From GCA-2720865 sp047630275 (lineage in GTDB: Bacteria > Bdellovibrionota > Bacteriovoracia > Bacteriovoracales > Bacteriovoracaceae), in assembly GCA_047630275.1 (NCBI GenBank), contig JBLHVN010000001.1, forward strand, positions 496,001 through 560,000: a stretch of DNA of 64,000 nt, given 5' to 3'. The notes below the pieces were generated by a model, which worked only from the letters and a program-made list of their open reading frames with translations, had not been told where the DNA came from and searched no databases. Both the position numbers and the translations under genes were made by a program. Positions 10,101-16,574 of the stretch are shown one piece after another (positions within the stretch are counted from its first letter, which is position 1; each line of letters begins with the position of its first letter).

Positions 10101-12384
10101 AGTTGAGACTGGCCGTCTTTGCCCCCTTAGTGGTTGGGATGGCCTTGACTAAGATGCTACAACTTCCTGAGGCCGTAAGATCATTGGTCCCACAATTATC
10201 AGTTGAAATACTAAACTCTGAAGCATTGGCCCCTGATAAAGTAGCTATTGAACAGCTATCAGCAGTTACAACACCAGTATTAGAAACAGTAAAATTCGTG
10301 TCAGCACTATTGGCCTTATTAAGGACAGAGCCATAATTATGCGGGCTCGGTGATATACCTAAGATAGGGGCTTGAATACCAAAGTCTGCTGAATCTTGAG
10401 TAACAGCATTTCCTGCTAAGTCAGTATAAGAAATTCTTAACTTTGCTGATGCTGTGTTTATATTAGGAAGATTAAAACTCGTTGAATAGGCCGTCCCTGA
10501 ATTATTACCACCTGTCACTGCAACATTAGGAAGAGCGCTCCAAGAAGTACCATCATAAAATTGGAGGCTAAAGTTTTGACTCCCTCCAGCGTTGACTTCA
10601 GTTAGGGTCCAGTTAAAAGTGGTATTTCTATCAGATCTATAATTGGCCTGTAGCCCAGTATATGTAATAACAGGATCAGTTCTATCAAGGGTAACAACCA
10701 GATCTTCAGAGGAAGACTGTAGTCCTCTTTCATCAATTCCCCATATCTTTATAGTGATTGGTCCATCAGCGGTATTCGTTAAAGTATAAGGAAAGACCTG
10801 AGGAGTAGCGCTCGAACAGGTATTGGTAAAGTCTCCCGCTACGGGAGAAGTTGCATTTTCAGTGATGGCAAAATTCGTAAAGGTTTCACAGTTTGAATAA
10901 ACGCCTCCACCAAGGGTTCCCGTCGTTAAGTCTAGGTTAATGGCCAGGGTGTTTGTGGGGTTACTTGTTCCAGCATTTAAAACATAAGGCATAGCCGTTG
11001 CTGGAAAGTCGTTAGTGACGGGAATTGTCACTGAGAAATTATGATAGGGTTTTGATCTATTTACATTAGAGTCCCCAGAGTTCTTCATCCCCACATAGAC
11101 GTCTAGGCTTACGGTGGCCTTTGAATTAGCGCTTGGAGTAAAGCTGGCCGTTGAAAGATTTGAGATAAGGACACTATCCACATACCATTCATAAGCCACT
11201 GTATAAGTTGGCTTCCAATGAGAGGCTGTGACTGAAAAATTACCCGCGGTTTTTTCTTGAAGTGACGTTGGAATAGTATTGTCTGTAATCTTAGGCGCTG
11301 CCTCAGCTAAGACTGGAGGAGTCACCCCGAAGGCCTCATTAAACTTATTGGTCGCTTCAGGAGAAGCGGTTAAACTGGCATAGATTTGATCGAGGTTATC
11401 AGTATGATTCGTAACAGATTCTAAAACGGCAGTGGCTTCTGCAAACTTTGTAGTATCAATATCCGCGTAGGGGATAGAAATTGCTGCATAGATTGTATTA
11501 GAAATAAGCGTGGTCGCAGGCCCCATAGCCTGATTGGTATAGAAACTTGTTATAATTCTTTCAAAGTTAACTGAACAGCCTGTCGTTCGCAGCATATACC
11601 TTGTAGGAGTAGTAAGATCGATGCCAATAGACGATGGGTCAAAAGTAAACTTGGTTGTTGAGTCTAGGCCTTCAGCTCCAATAGGGTTATCTGCTAAAAC
11701 CGTCATACTCTCTAAGTCGAAGATCTGAACTGAAGGAGTAGTACAAACGGCCGCTTGAGCCGAACCTAGGATTTGAAACGCTTGGGTCTTCGCGATAGAT
11801 CCTAAGAGGGCCGGAACCGTTCCAACAATAGTTGCTACTGACTCCCCAGTACCACCACTAGTGCTAACATTATTATCAGAGCTATCAGTTGAGTCAGAAG
11901 TATCAGCGGTTTTTTTCTTAGGAAGACCTAAGTTTCCACCATAGCCTAAGTCTTTTTTAGAGCTGGTTGAATCTGAATCAGAGATAACTGAAGAAGGCTT
12001 TCGTGAACCTTCTTGGTTTGAATCAATGGGAAGGTATGAATCATTACTCTCATTAGGAGCAGTGGACTTTCCGGCTTTTGTTTTATCAAAGGTTGAGGCC
12101 CTTTTCTTTGGAAGGGCAGCGGCAGCATTGCTTTTCTTTCTTCTTGAAGGCTTTGAGGTCTTCTTCTTAACGCTTGCTATTGATCTTGAGGGAGAGGCCT
12201 TTGATCTCACGGGCCTTTCAGCATTTGAATTGATCATTACCTTAGATTTAAAGCTTGGATTATTTGAGAGGATCTTAGAGTTTACGGACTGACTTTTTTC
12301 AGAGTCTGAATCAACACTTAGGTGAACTACAAGACTAACTGTAGCTAAACCAAATAGAATATAACCGAGTTTAATTAAATTTAT
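1180..12384 (-). CDS. Giant secreted tandem-95 cadherin-like repeat protein with C-terminal NHL-like propeller
   Basis: The product has about 3734 residues if translation starts at the ATA codon at 12384, or 3685 from the first ATG at 12237. From 12384 it begins with a hydrophobic, signal-like stretch (LIKLGYILFGLATVSLVV), then a Ser/Lys/Asp-rich low-complexity region. Fifteen repeats of about 95 residues follow (roughly residues 780-2220). Each carries NEDT/NEDV, a calcium-type DxDGD, LSCTGG.S.AC with two cysteines, NYNGSDSFTYK.NDG and a closing NDAP. Next come Ig-like modules with GTCE and GDW/WERD motifs. The last ~700 residues resemble NHL propeller repeats (GDGGPAVNATL; repeated DNGKIIVAD-type strands). 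The likely role is a cell-surface or released adhesin, by family analogy. No RTX motif or LPXTG anchor is visible. Confidence 0.85.
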   Translation of the reverse strand: MNLIKLGYILFGLATVSLVVHLSVDSDSEKSQSVNSKILSNNPSFKSKVMINSNAERPVRSKASPSRSIASVKKKTSKPSRRKKSNAAAALPKKRASTFDKTKAGKSTAPNESNDSYLPIDSNQEGSRKPSSVISDSDSTSSKKDLGYGGNLGLPKKKTADTSDSTDSSDNNVSTSGGTGESVATIVGTVPALLGSIAKTQAFQILGSAQAAVCTTPSVQIFDLESMTVLADNPIGAEGLDSTTKFTFDPSSIGIDLTTPTRYMLRTTGCSVNFERIITSFYTNQAMGPATTLISNTIYAAISIPYADIDTTKFAEATAVLESVTNHTDNLDQIYASLTASPEATNKFNEAFGVTPPVLAEAAPKITDNTIPTSLQEKTAGNFSVTASHWKPTYTVAYEWYVDSVLISNLSTASFTPSANSKATVSLDVYVGMKNSGDSNVNRSKPYHNFSVTIPVTNDFPATAMPYVLNAGTSNPTNTLAINLDLTTGTLGGGVYSNCETFTNFAITENATSPVAGDFTNTCSSATPQVFPYTLTNTADGPITIKIWGIDERGLQSSSEDLVVTLDRTDPVITYTGLQANYRSDRNTTFNWTLTEVNAGGSQNFSLQFYDGTSWSALPNVAVTGGNNSGTAYSTSFNLPNINTASAKLRISYTDLAGNAVTQDSADFGIQAPILGISPSPHNYGSVLNKANSADTNFTVSNTGVVTADSCSIATLSGANASEFSISTDNCGTNDLTASGSCSILVKAIPTTKGAKTASLNWTCGSDSISSSLSYTSINNQPVSAGTESFITNEDTALNFNITAGSDIDGDSITYSIVSNPTNGVLSNCMATNADLNCDYTPSANYNGSDSFIYRVHDGSAYSVANTTVNLTINSINDAPTIPTTQSVGTSEDTPVNFNLNAGSDVDGDSLSYTIVTSTSNGSLSCTGGTSTACTYTPNLNFNGVDNFTYKVNDGTVDSNTAAVTINISSTNDAPVMGSNQFEATNEDTLVSFTLNSATDIDVPSQTLSYKVITAPTNGVLSNCIDSSTYKTDITCDYTPNANYNGSDSFTYKAYDGVVESSTAATVTFSIAAINDAPTLTTPQAEVTNEDTVLNFNLGSGVDIEGSTLTYSVVSTTSSGALSCTGGTSRACTYTPSANYNGSDSFTYKTNDGSLDSNTATVNITVNSINDAPTLVGPQAESTNEDTALNFNLDAGTDLDGDSLSYLIVGGVSNGALSCTGGTSRACVYTPNTNYNGSDSFTYKVNDGTVDSNTITVNITVNSINDSPVLTGPQSQSVNEDILLSFNLDAATDVDLDAQTYSVVSNVSNGVLSCTGGASRACTYQGNANFNGADSFTYKSNDGTVDSNTVTVNITVNSINDAPTLSTPQAQSTNEDVALNFNLGTATDVDGDAQTYAVVSTTTNGSLSCTGGASTACTYTPNANFFGSDSFTYKSNDGTVDSNTATVNITVNSVNDAPVLTGPQAQSTNEDVVLNFNLGAASDIDGDTQSYSVVSTTTNGSLSCTGGASTSCSYTPSANYNGADSFTYKSNDGTVDSNTVTVNITVNSINDVPTLSTPQAQSTNEDVALNFNLGTATDVDGDAQTYAVVSTTTNGSLSCTGGASTACTYTPSANFFGSDSFTYKSNDGTVDSNTATINITVNSVNDAPVLTGPQAQSTNEDVVLNFNLGVATDVDGDTQSYSVVSTTTNGSLSCTGGASTSCSYTPNANYNGADSFTYKSNDGTVDSNTVTVNITVNSINDAPTLVSTQSETTNEDTDKIFLLGIGSDVEGDTLSYIIVSTPTNGGISCVGGTSRTCTYSPNLNFNGTDTFTYKVNDGSLDSNISTVTMTIDAVNDAPVLSTPQAQSTNEDIVLNFNLGTATDVDADAQIYSVVSTTTNGTLSCTGGASTSCSYTPNLNYNGPDSFTYKSNDGTVDSNTATVNITINAVNDAPTLASTQSVSTNEDTVLNFNLTAGADVEGSTLSYTTLSTPINGALSCTGGTSRACSYTPDANYNGTDSFTYKVNDGSLDSTTATVTITINPVNDAPVLASPQSDATNEDVVLNFNLGAASDIEGDAQTYTIVSSTTNGSLSCTGGASTACSYTPNANYNGSDSFTYKSNDGALDSNTATFNLTINAVNDAPVMVADQSFSVNDNTATNFTLSGATDIDVPAQTLTYKVISAPTNGTLSNCITTGGYSSDVTCTYTANTNYNGSDSFTYLANDGVVDSVATKTVSFTVTDVTPPSAPSVTLASVQYTTSQATTYTASTCTDNPFIYFNEGSAPSAGAAGWQACTTTAAALTYTLSASDAVKAVKVWSKDPNGNVSTVATTVNVNYDTTNPAFGITTPTIVKGGASYNFDWTLTDASTSSAQSFSMDYFDGSTWSNAVATQTASNGPLTAAAFNQNYTVSSVNTTAARFRVNFTDLAGNSNSIQSGTFEIDSIAPSIAISTPAASSYHQSSLTMTGTCETGADVNFSGDIQAAFSLTCAGGSFSQLLNLSDNDGNKTITLTHTDPAGNQSTTNRTFIRDEVPPSMAKTTGANPGFTGANNFSWGGTCEGNYTINVTGDETTSFACSAGTWSWTTADKLVDGTFNYNLSQTDGAGNTSTPFSLSWERDGTPPPFTISAPITVASSGTGALTNNLDAITISGNCEGTNSIAITGTVTTATSCSSGSWSYTTPTVSTDGTRGYTFTQSDSASNTSYVIVNWTRDTTGPALTLSSNLIKSNTGTVSFGGGCEDGLSIDVTGAETSSATCNTGSWTWTTTSQSVDATRSYTFTQTNAVPNSTAVSGDWIRETDAPTISAFSTSAVNPTKNANVPVSMTATSQNAAVNLSHICIKTNDNVQPIETDTCWVPINGPAVGLPLAQTLNLSEEYFHLLGWTPNTTLSATAWVKDEAQNISNLTNAGLGTDSVDKFDRVYDPGSPPLVSDVIAANIPNAPNPPTRAQAEVPAGSDVYIRWIATDDVAFPAGTVSLYYSTDEINFTQIGGAESLNHLTNYGCTGYTLQANEGCFKWTGGSPLNTSYKIRVKATDSTAISSQMISNPLNSGLIKIIAGNTEAGLGGSASTAMFFTRKAGSESDPGTLVVTNDGQVFFNDYKRGILQVDPNDGKQKIFIPNTGTSSGDGGPAVNATLRYATKIALDFQNRLLIMDTNRIRRVDLNVATPNIETIIGGGAQTGDTVVNPLDLSIYSHSTNSWTARGMAFFATPNGDIYFHSDYALKNNTVPTYRVRKFNAATGQIESKYFTGNGHGLTSTQDLSKCRLQNPGLRYDPTNSQITGVTLITRNASGYTDCEATTERYSRSYFDPTTFATLPTQLDDSYRYYRYFHMNGMDGNVYVIVDRNYINRVNFDGTYTRVLGQGTRGHCEDGTANLSCKMDIQDLFVTSTGKFYFTDRGQIRTIDSNGNVVTLFGQNPGYGDGVNALNSRFDSINTLARLDNGKIIVADATSYYFKEFTVEGNINIIAGNGNYQVQDTSTVATSQGFLDGTWWLADKATGEIFTRRDSAAYMVKLNRSTSKWEYVFGTGTNEYWNNDGQPGLSRKSGGNQRYSLPIGYDTATKQLLTANMKYNSTEAHWEDFMLKAYDGNDVYRQSHVAGTNDPAQTYVGGYNSICADGSAAATCKMPYWDTWGLNNYWDAANNRWIMMAMHRNPEREVYSITPGGTVDIIANFPRNVDASAIWLKEGATDVAYYCYGSRIYKHNITTNTDLGVLPWQMSNLSCKGYKIDYNPTNNSLIFPFEQNGLYGVGEYFLP
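5720..10050 (-). repeat. Fifteen in-frame ~285-bp coding repeats
   Basis: The central part of the giant gene is a head-to-tail array of fifteen units of roughly 285 bp, each encoding one cadherin-like domain of about 95 residues. Recognisable anchors on the plus strand are the recurring catcattra-type (NDAP) and tcttcattrgt (NEDT) words. Three units (the first, third and last) use a variant with SNC...TC.YT in place of SCTGG, which hints at two domain subtypes. Confidence 0.9.
7171..8310 (-). repeat. Recent two-domain (570-bp) tandem duplication inside the repeat array
   Basis: Bases 7171-7740 and 7741-8310 are copies of a two-domain unit with an exact 570-bp period (190 codons). For 7441-7740 against 8011-8310 I count only four differences by eye over about 300 bp, so this part is close to identical. 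The 5' portions of the copies differ more. The pattern fits a recent duplication or gene conversion of a domain pair. Confidence 0.85.
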
Positions 12385-12394
12385 TTCTTACTCC
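12382..12394 (-). promoter_or_regulatory. Shine-Dalgarno and probable ATA start of the giant gene
   Basis: On the minus strand GGAG (12394-12391) is followed by TAAGAA and then ATA (12384-12382), a 6-nt spacing. The TAA at 12390-12388 closes the frame just upstream, so nothing earlier in frame can be used. The 49 codons between this ATA and the first ATG at 12237 stay open and encode the only export signal-like segment of the protein. The ATG at 12237 has no well-spaced ribosome site and would yield a signal-less, very basic N-terminus. ATA is a rare initiator; a base-call error for ATG is the main alternative. Confidence 0.55.
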
Positions 12395-12604
12395 AATAAT
12401 CAACAAACGTTCAGCGGTCTTTCATTATTTCCGTAGGTTAATTATCGGTGATTAAAGCTTAGGTATTGAGGTCTTTTTATAAAGCCTTGAAATGATTTAA
12501 GAATTAAGAAGAGTAAAAAGCTTAAGAAATTATAGGGGGAACTAAAGCGGCTCAAGTAGTTGCCAAGAGCCCCTTAAGATATTGATATTTCGAAGTATAT
12601 AACC

Positions 12605-14065
12605 CTAGTTCAAATAGATAGGGTTAGTCATCCCGAGGAGGTCTACGCTCGAAGTTTTCTTATTAATAGACCAAAGTTCAGCTCGGATTAAGTCCTTCTG
12701 ACCAGCAGGAATCTGAACCTTAAATCCAGAAACAAAAGATTTCTCTCCTCCAAACTTCTTAGGATTGATGGTCTCTTTAGCGATCAGTTCATTGTTGATA
12801 TTGTAAAAGCGAACTTCCCATCTTCTTTTTTTCCAAAAAGTAAAAAGCTTCGTAAAACTACTGATGACATTATAACAAGCGGATCTCATTCTTGTTTTTG
12901 AATGCGAAAAGTCCGCTGAGAGAAGAACGTTAAGCTCTCCCTTTCCCTTTAGGTTATCTCCCATTCCTAGCCAATTATTTTCTTCACTAAAAGAAGCCTT
13001 TAGGTTTAGTTGAGGGGCCGTAGGCATTGTGATGATGGAGTTTCTTCCTTCTTTTAAAAGAGTCTTCACATCATCTCTTGAGCCAGAAGGAAAGTAGTTG
13101 GCAGGGTAGTGAAGGGATCTATCTCTTAAGCAAGGAATGGTAAAATGAAAATCACTTCCTGCTACTGCTGTATGACGCTTACCTGCTTTTAAAGAAAGGG
13201 CCCATTGTTTTAGGGCCGCTCTATTATTAGATTTCTTAAGAGGAATCTTCCTAAAGGCGGCATCTTCCATGATGGTATTCCATACTTCAACTCCGTCAAC
13301 ATCAAGCCACTTTGTATGGGGAAAATCATCTTTTTTACTCGGGTGATTGGCAATTCTAAAGCCTTCACTGCTTCTACTTTTAATGATTGATTCTTCATGT
13401 TGAAACTCTCTTCCTTTAGAGAGAAGCTCCCAATCTTTTTTGATATCAACAAGGCACATATGAGTTCTTCCCCCCCATTCAATTCCTCTTTTGATTTGAA
13501 CCGCATCATCAGCAAGATGAGACACCTGATCAAAACCCCTATCAGTATCATGATCGGTAATGCTTGCGACGGCCTTGGTATCCCTTAGAGAAACGAATCC
13601 CTTTACCAGATCAATTGTTTTAGAAGGGGAGATCTTTAGAAATTTTAATGAATCATTATCTTGGCTAATATTGGTGTGGATATGATTAAAGAAATAAAAG
13701 CCGTTGCTCTTTAGGTTTACTTTCTTGGTTCTAACATTGATAGGAGAAGTTCCTTCGTTTCTCCATTTGGTATAAAGGGGATCAACAGCATTGCGTTGCT
13801 CAGAGTTCTTTAAAAAGAGACGCAGTTTACTCTTGAGATCTTGGCTCCTTTTATTCTCCGTGATCTTAAGCTCATCGTTGTCCGCATCGTAGCTTGTTAC
13901 ATCAAAGATTTCTTTAACCAACTTATCTTCGGTGACGTGTCCGTCTTCATCAGTTTTTTGCATTAAGCTTTGGGCCACAAGCCATTCAAGGGGGGCCTCA
14001 TCAAGAGAAGCAGCAAAGAGAGGGGTGAGGTTTAAACTTACTATAAAGATAACCAAGAATTTCAT
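12605..14065 (-). CDS. Secreted PHP-domain (CehA/McbA-like) metallo-phosphoesterase
   Basis: The 486-residue protein begins with a signal peptide (MKFLVIFIVSLNLTPLFAA). A PHP-type metal site can be followed in order: HIHTN near residue 130, TDHDTD near 168, GIEWGG about 30 residues later, NHPS near 237 and GSDFH near 302. These histidines and acidic residues match the metal ligands of the polymerase and histidinol phosphatase superfamily. The C-terminal ~150 residues look like a beta-rich domain. Phosphoesterase activity is inferred from the family; the substrate is unknown. It lies upstream of the giant repeat gene on the same strand with a ~220-bp gap and may or may not be cotranscribed with it. 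Confidence 0.8.
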   Translation of the reverse strand: MKFLVIFIVSLNLTPLFAASLDEAPLEWLVAQSLMQKTDEDGHVTEDKLVKEIFDVTSYDADNDELKITENKRSQDLKSKLRLFLKNSEQRNAVDPLYTKWRNEGTSPINVRTKKVNLKSNGFYFFNHIHTNISQDNDSLKFLKISPSKTIDLVKGFVSLRDTKAVASITDHDTDRGFDQVSHLADDAVQIKRGIEWGGRTHMCLVDIKKDWELLSKGREFQHEESIIKSRSSEGFRIANHPSKKDDFPHTKWLDVDGVEVWNTIMEDAAFRKIPLKKSNNRAALKQWALSLKAGKRHTAVAGSDFHFTIPCLRDRSLHYPANYFPSGSRDDVKTLLKEGRNSIITMPTAPQLNLKASFSEENNWLGMGDNLKGKGELNVLLSADFSHSKTRMRSACYNVISSFTKLFTFWKKRRWEVRFYNINNELIAKETINPKKFGGEKSFVSGFKVQIPAGQKDLIRAELWSINKKTSSVDLLGMTNPIYLN

Positions 14066-14368
14066 GGATCCGCCTTTTTCAATATTTTTAAGATGAGCTT
14101 AGTTTACTAAAGTTTTGGGCCTAGGGAGTCCGGGTAAATTATGTTTAGGGGGATGCGACGCTGTGCGCACCCTTAAAGGCACCATTTAGGTGGGTCCATA
14201 GTGAACCACTTTGCTCGGGTAGTACCAAAACGAACCATGAAAAATTTTACAATTTTTACAAATGCCGTAACGCGTCATTTGTTTGCCATGGTTAATAGTC
14301 TCAAATTGATGCAACACAGAACTATAAAAAACTCTGCCTGAAACGGCGGAAAACTTGGGAGTTAAAAT
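14066..14368. other. 303-bp divergent intergenic region
   Basis: This separates the divergent PHP gene and the first Gly-run lipoprotein gene, so it must hold two promoters. I see the self-complementary GTGCGCAC near 14163-14170, an imperfect hairpin around 14190-14209 (GTGGGTC...GAACCAC), and an AT-rich stretch with near-repeated aattttTaca words at 14243-14260. A GGGAG ribosome site precedes the ATG at 14369. No convincing -35/-10 or -24/-12 pair stands out, and no coding sequence or known riboswitch is recognised. Confidence 0.5.
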
Positions 14369-15232
14369 ATGAAAAGTACACTTAAGTCACTAATTTTTGG
14401 TGCATTTTTAGGAACGATGGCAGTTAGCTTATCTTCATGTGGCGGCGGAGGCGGCGGAGGATCAACTTACGGAAGTTATTCTTCTCCTTATATTTCAGCC
14501 ACTTCCTTTGTAAATGGTCTTAATAACGCTGACTATGCGCCATCTTATGATGAGTCTTATGTGATTCTTAATACTGATGAAACAATTCGTTCAGCCTATA
14601 TTGGTCAAGATGATTGGTTTGTTATCTATGATTCAAAGTATAACGAGTATAAGGCCGTAAGCCTTCAGTACATCCGTTCAATCGTTTATTATGATTATTA
14701 TTCAAACAACACAGGTCTTGCTGAAGAGTTCAGAGACATCGAAACTGACGATATCTTTAGTGGTGACGTTAACGGAGATTACTACGGGGACGATTATGAA
14801 GTTGTTGATTATGACTCATGGTCTGGAACATACGTAGGTAGAAACTCTGGATTTGATTACGAAGATGGAGAGGAAACTACAGACGTTGCCCTTATGGCTG
14901 CTGAGAAGCAAAAGAAGTCTTTTATCAAAAAAGCCGCTGCTGTTTCTTATGCGTATAACGTAGGAATTGAAACTTCACTTAGCCTTGTATCTTTAGGGTA
15001 CAAAGTTGAAAAAGCGATCAACAAGGGTAAGGGAGAACTTACTGCTGAAGATCAAACGGCTATCCTTGGTGACCTTGAGAAACTAACAGGAAAGACATTT
15101 GCTGAGGTTCTAGAGTCTGCTACTGATAACGCTAAGAAAGACGCGATGATCAAAGATATCGCCAAGAAGCTTGGAACATCTGCTCAAAACCTTGAAGACA
15201 GAATCCTTCCTGAGCTTTTCAACATCAAGTAG
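14369..15232 (+). CDS. Lipoprotein with glycine-run linker, paralogue A
   Basis: The 287-residue protein has a signal peptide ending in a lipobox (LSSCG), so the mature protein should be lipidated on cysteine and then start with seven or eight glycines. The remainder is very rich in Tyr and Asp (DYYSNN, DVNGDYYGDDYEVVDYD), then turns helical and Lys-rich and closes with LEDRILPELFNIK. I do not recognise the family. The next gene encodes a clear paralogue. Ribosome site GGGAG precedes the ATG, and a strong terminator follows, so this is a single-gene unit. The acidic DxDGD-like stretch could bind calcium; this is speculation. Confidence 0.85.
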   Translation: MKSTLKSLIFGAFLGTMAVSLSSCGGGGGGGSTYGSYSSPYISATSFVNGLNNADYAPSYDESYVILNTDETIRSAYIGQDDWFVIYDSKYNEYKAVSLQYIRSIVYYDYYSNNTGLAEEFRDIETDDIFSGDVNGDYYGDDYEVVDYDSWSGTYVGRNSGFDYEDGEETTDVALMAAEKQKKSFIKKAAAVSYAYNVGIETSLSLVSLGYKVEKAINKGKGELTAEDQTAILGDLEKLTGKTFAEVLESATDNAKKDAMIKDIAKKLGTSAQNLEDRILPELFNIK

Positions 15233-15258
15233 TAACGCATAAATTTATATTAAATGAG

Positions 15259-15286
15259 AGGGGACTTCTGGTCCCCTTTTTTTTTT
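15259..15286 (+). terminator. Rho-independent terminator of lipoprotein A
   Basis: AGGGGAC (15259-15265) pairs with GTCCCCT (15271-15277) around a 5-nt loop, and about ten T follow. It is 27 bp after the stop codon. Confidence 0.9.
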
Positions 15287-15289
15287 GGA

Positions 15290-15321
15290 GGCGCCCAATT
15301 AGCAGGATGCTAATTGACGCC
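15290..15321. promoter_or_regulatory. Inverted repeat, possible activator site upstream of a sigma-54-like promoter
   Basis: AATTAGCA (15297-15304), spacer GGA, TGCTAATT (15308-15315) is a perfect 8-bp dyad, flanked by the outer complementary pair GGCG/CGCC. It lies about 90 bp upstream of the -24 element at 15401, the usual distance for an enhancer-binding protein site. Function is inferred from position. Confidence 0.45.
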
Positions 15322-15399
15322 GAACAACGCAGGACCGACCAGGATGGGAGGGCCAGTGGCCCCCCTTCAAATTTACCTAAATTTATGACGCGATACGCA

Positions 15400-15414
15400 T
15401 GGCACGGCTCTTGT
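15400..15414 (+). promoter_or_regulatory. Sigma-54-like promoter of lipoprotein B
   Basis: TGGCACG-GCTC-TTGT matches the -24/-12 consensus TGGCACG-N4-TTGC except for the last base. GG (15401-15402) and GT (15413-15414) are 10 bp apart. Transcription would start near 15425 and give a leader of about 90 nt before the ATG at 15513. Confidence 0.6.
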
Positions 15415-15512
15415 ATAAGTAATCTTCGAAACCAAAAAGTTTAAATGATTTAAACAATAATGGCCTCCCCGGAAATCTGGGGCTGCATTAAAACAACATA
15501 GAGGGAGAGAGA

Positions 15513-16415
15513 ATGAAATCAAGTGTATTAGGAAAAGTATTTAAGTTTGGCGCGGCATTAACCATGGTAGCACTAGTAGGCTGTGGCGGCGGAGGCGGCG
15601 GTGGTGGATCATCAACCGGTGGTGGTGGATCAACTGGCGGCGGAACAAGTACATACGGTACTTATAGCTCACCAAGTATAACTGTTCAGGCGTTCATCGA
15701 TAATATCAGCGCAGTTGACGGTGAGTATGATGACTCATTCATGGTCCTTGATACTGATGAGACTTATAGGTCTTTTGAAGCTGGTCAAGACGAATGGTTT
15801 GTTATGTACGACGCAAAGTTTGACGAATACAAAGCCGTTAGCCTTCAGTACATCAGAGCTATTACTTATTATGATTATTACCAATCAAATTATTCAACAG
15901 CGGAAGAATTCAGAAATATTGAAACTGATGACATCCTAGACGGCGACGTAAATGGCGACTTCTGGGGAGATGACTATGAAGTTGTTGATTATGATGGTTT
16001 CACAGATTCTTACTGGGGACGTAACTCTGGATTTGAGTATGAAGACGAAGAAGAGACAACAGATGTTGCTTTAATGGCTTCAGAAAAAGAGCAGATCCAA
16101 TTCATCAAGAAAGCTTCTGAAGTATCTTATACTTACAGTGTTTCAATCGAGACTTCTATGAGCTTAGTTTCTCTTTCTAAAAAGATGGAGAAGATGGTCT
16201 CTAAAGGTGAAGGGGAGTTAACAGCTGAAGATCAATTGGCCCTTGCAGGAGACGTTGAAAAGTTAACAGGAGCCTCTATCTCTGATCTTGTAGCCGCAGC
16301 TACTGATGAGTCTAAGAAAGCTGATCTAATCAAAAAGATCTCTAAGAAAATCGGTACAACAGCTGATAACTTAGAAAACAGATTGCTTCCTGATCTACTA
16401 GGAATCGAGCTTTAA
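15513..16415 (+). CDS. Lipoprotein with glycine-run linker, paralogue B
   Basis: The 300-residue protein has a signal peptide with lipobox (LVGCG), followed by a long Gly/Ser/Thr linker. The body aligns by eye with paralogue A almost end to end: YGTYSSPSITVQAF, FVMYDAKFDEYKAVSLQYI and NSGFEYEDEEETTDVALM here each have a near-identical partner there, and the end LENRLLPDLLGIEL matches LEDRILPELFNIK. The family is unknown. The ribosome site is GAGGGAGAG before the ATG. It has a separate sigma-54-like promoter and a separate terminator, so the duplicates are probably regulated differently. Confidence 0.85.
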   Translation: MKSSVLGKVFKFGAALTMVALVGCGGGGGGGGSSTGGGGSTGGGTSTYGTYSSPSITVQAFIDNISAVDGEYDDSFMVLDTDETYRSFEAGQDEWFVMYDAKFDEYKAVSLQYIRAITYYDYYQSNYSTAEEFRNIETDDILDGDVNGDFWGDDYEVVDYDGFTDSYWGRNSGFEYEDEEETTDVALMASEKEQIQFIKKASEVSYTYSVSIETSMSLVSLSKKMEKMVSKGEGELTAEDQLALAGDVEKLTGASISDLVAAATDESKKADLIKKISKKIGTTADNLENRLLPDLLGIEL

Positions 16416-16447
16416 GCTTAAAACCTAACTTTGAAGTGAATATATTG

Positions 16448-16474
16448 AGGGCCCTGTTTAGGGCCCTTCTTTTT
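16448..16474 (+). terminator. Rho-independent terminator of lipoprotein B
   Basis: AGGGCCC (16448-16454) and GGGCCCT (16461-16467) flank a TGTTTA loop, followed by TTCTTTTT. Confidence 0.9.
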
Positions 16475-16574
16475 GAGCAAAAACAGAGTGTTAAGGACCC
16501 TATAGTAATTACAATCAGAATGATGCAATGTGTTAATTCTGATAAAGTAGACCTACAACCCCCCAGGAAGAAGT

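Noticed and set aside
10103..10336. Plus-strand ORFs inside the repeat region (also 3844-4029 and 4463-4651)
   Set aside because: Antisense shadows of a repetitive coding frame with no start signals or domain content.
12026..12292. Plus-strand ORF opposite the start of the giant gene
   Set aside because: It lacks a ribosome site, is hydrophobic by mirror of the Lys/Ser-rich frame and lies antisense to well-supported coding sequence.
13210..13551. Second minus-strand frame within the PHP gene
   Set aside because: Wholly inside the PHP coding region with all metal motifs in the main frame; no independent start signal.
14141..14176. Eleven-codon ORF in the divergent gap (MFRGMRRCAHP)
   Set aside because: No spaced ribosome site and no relation to neighbouring genes.
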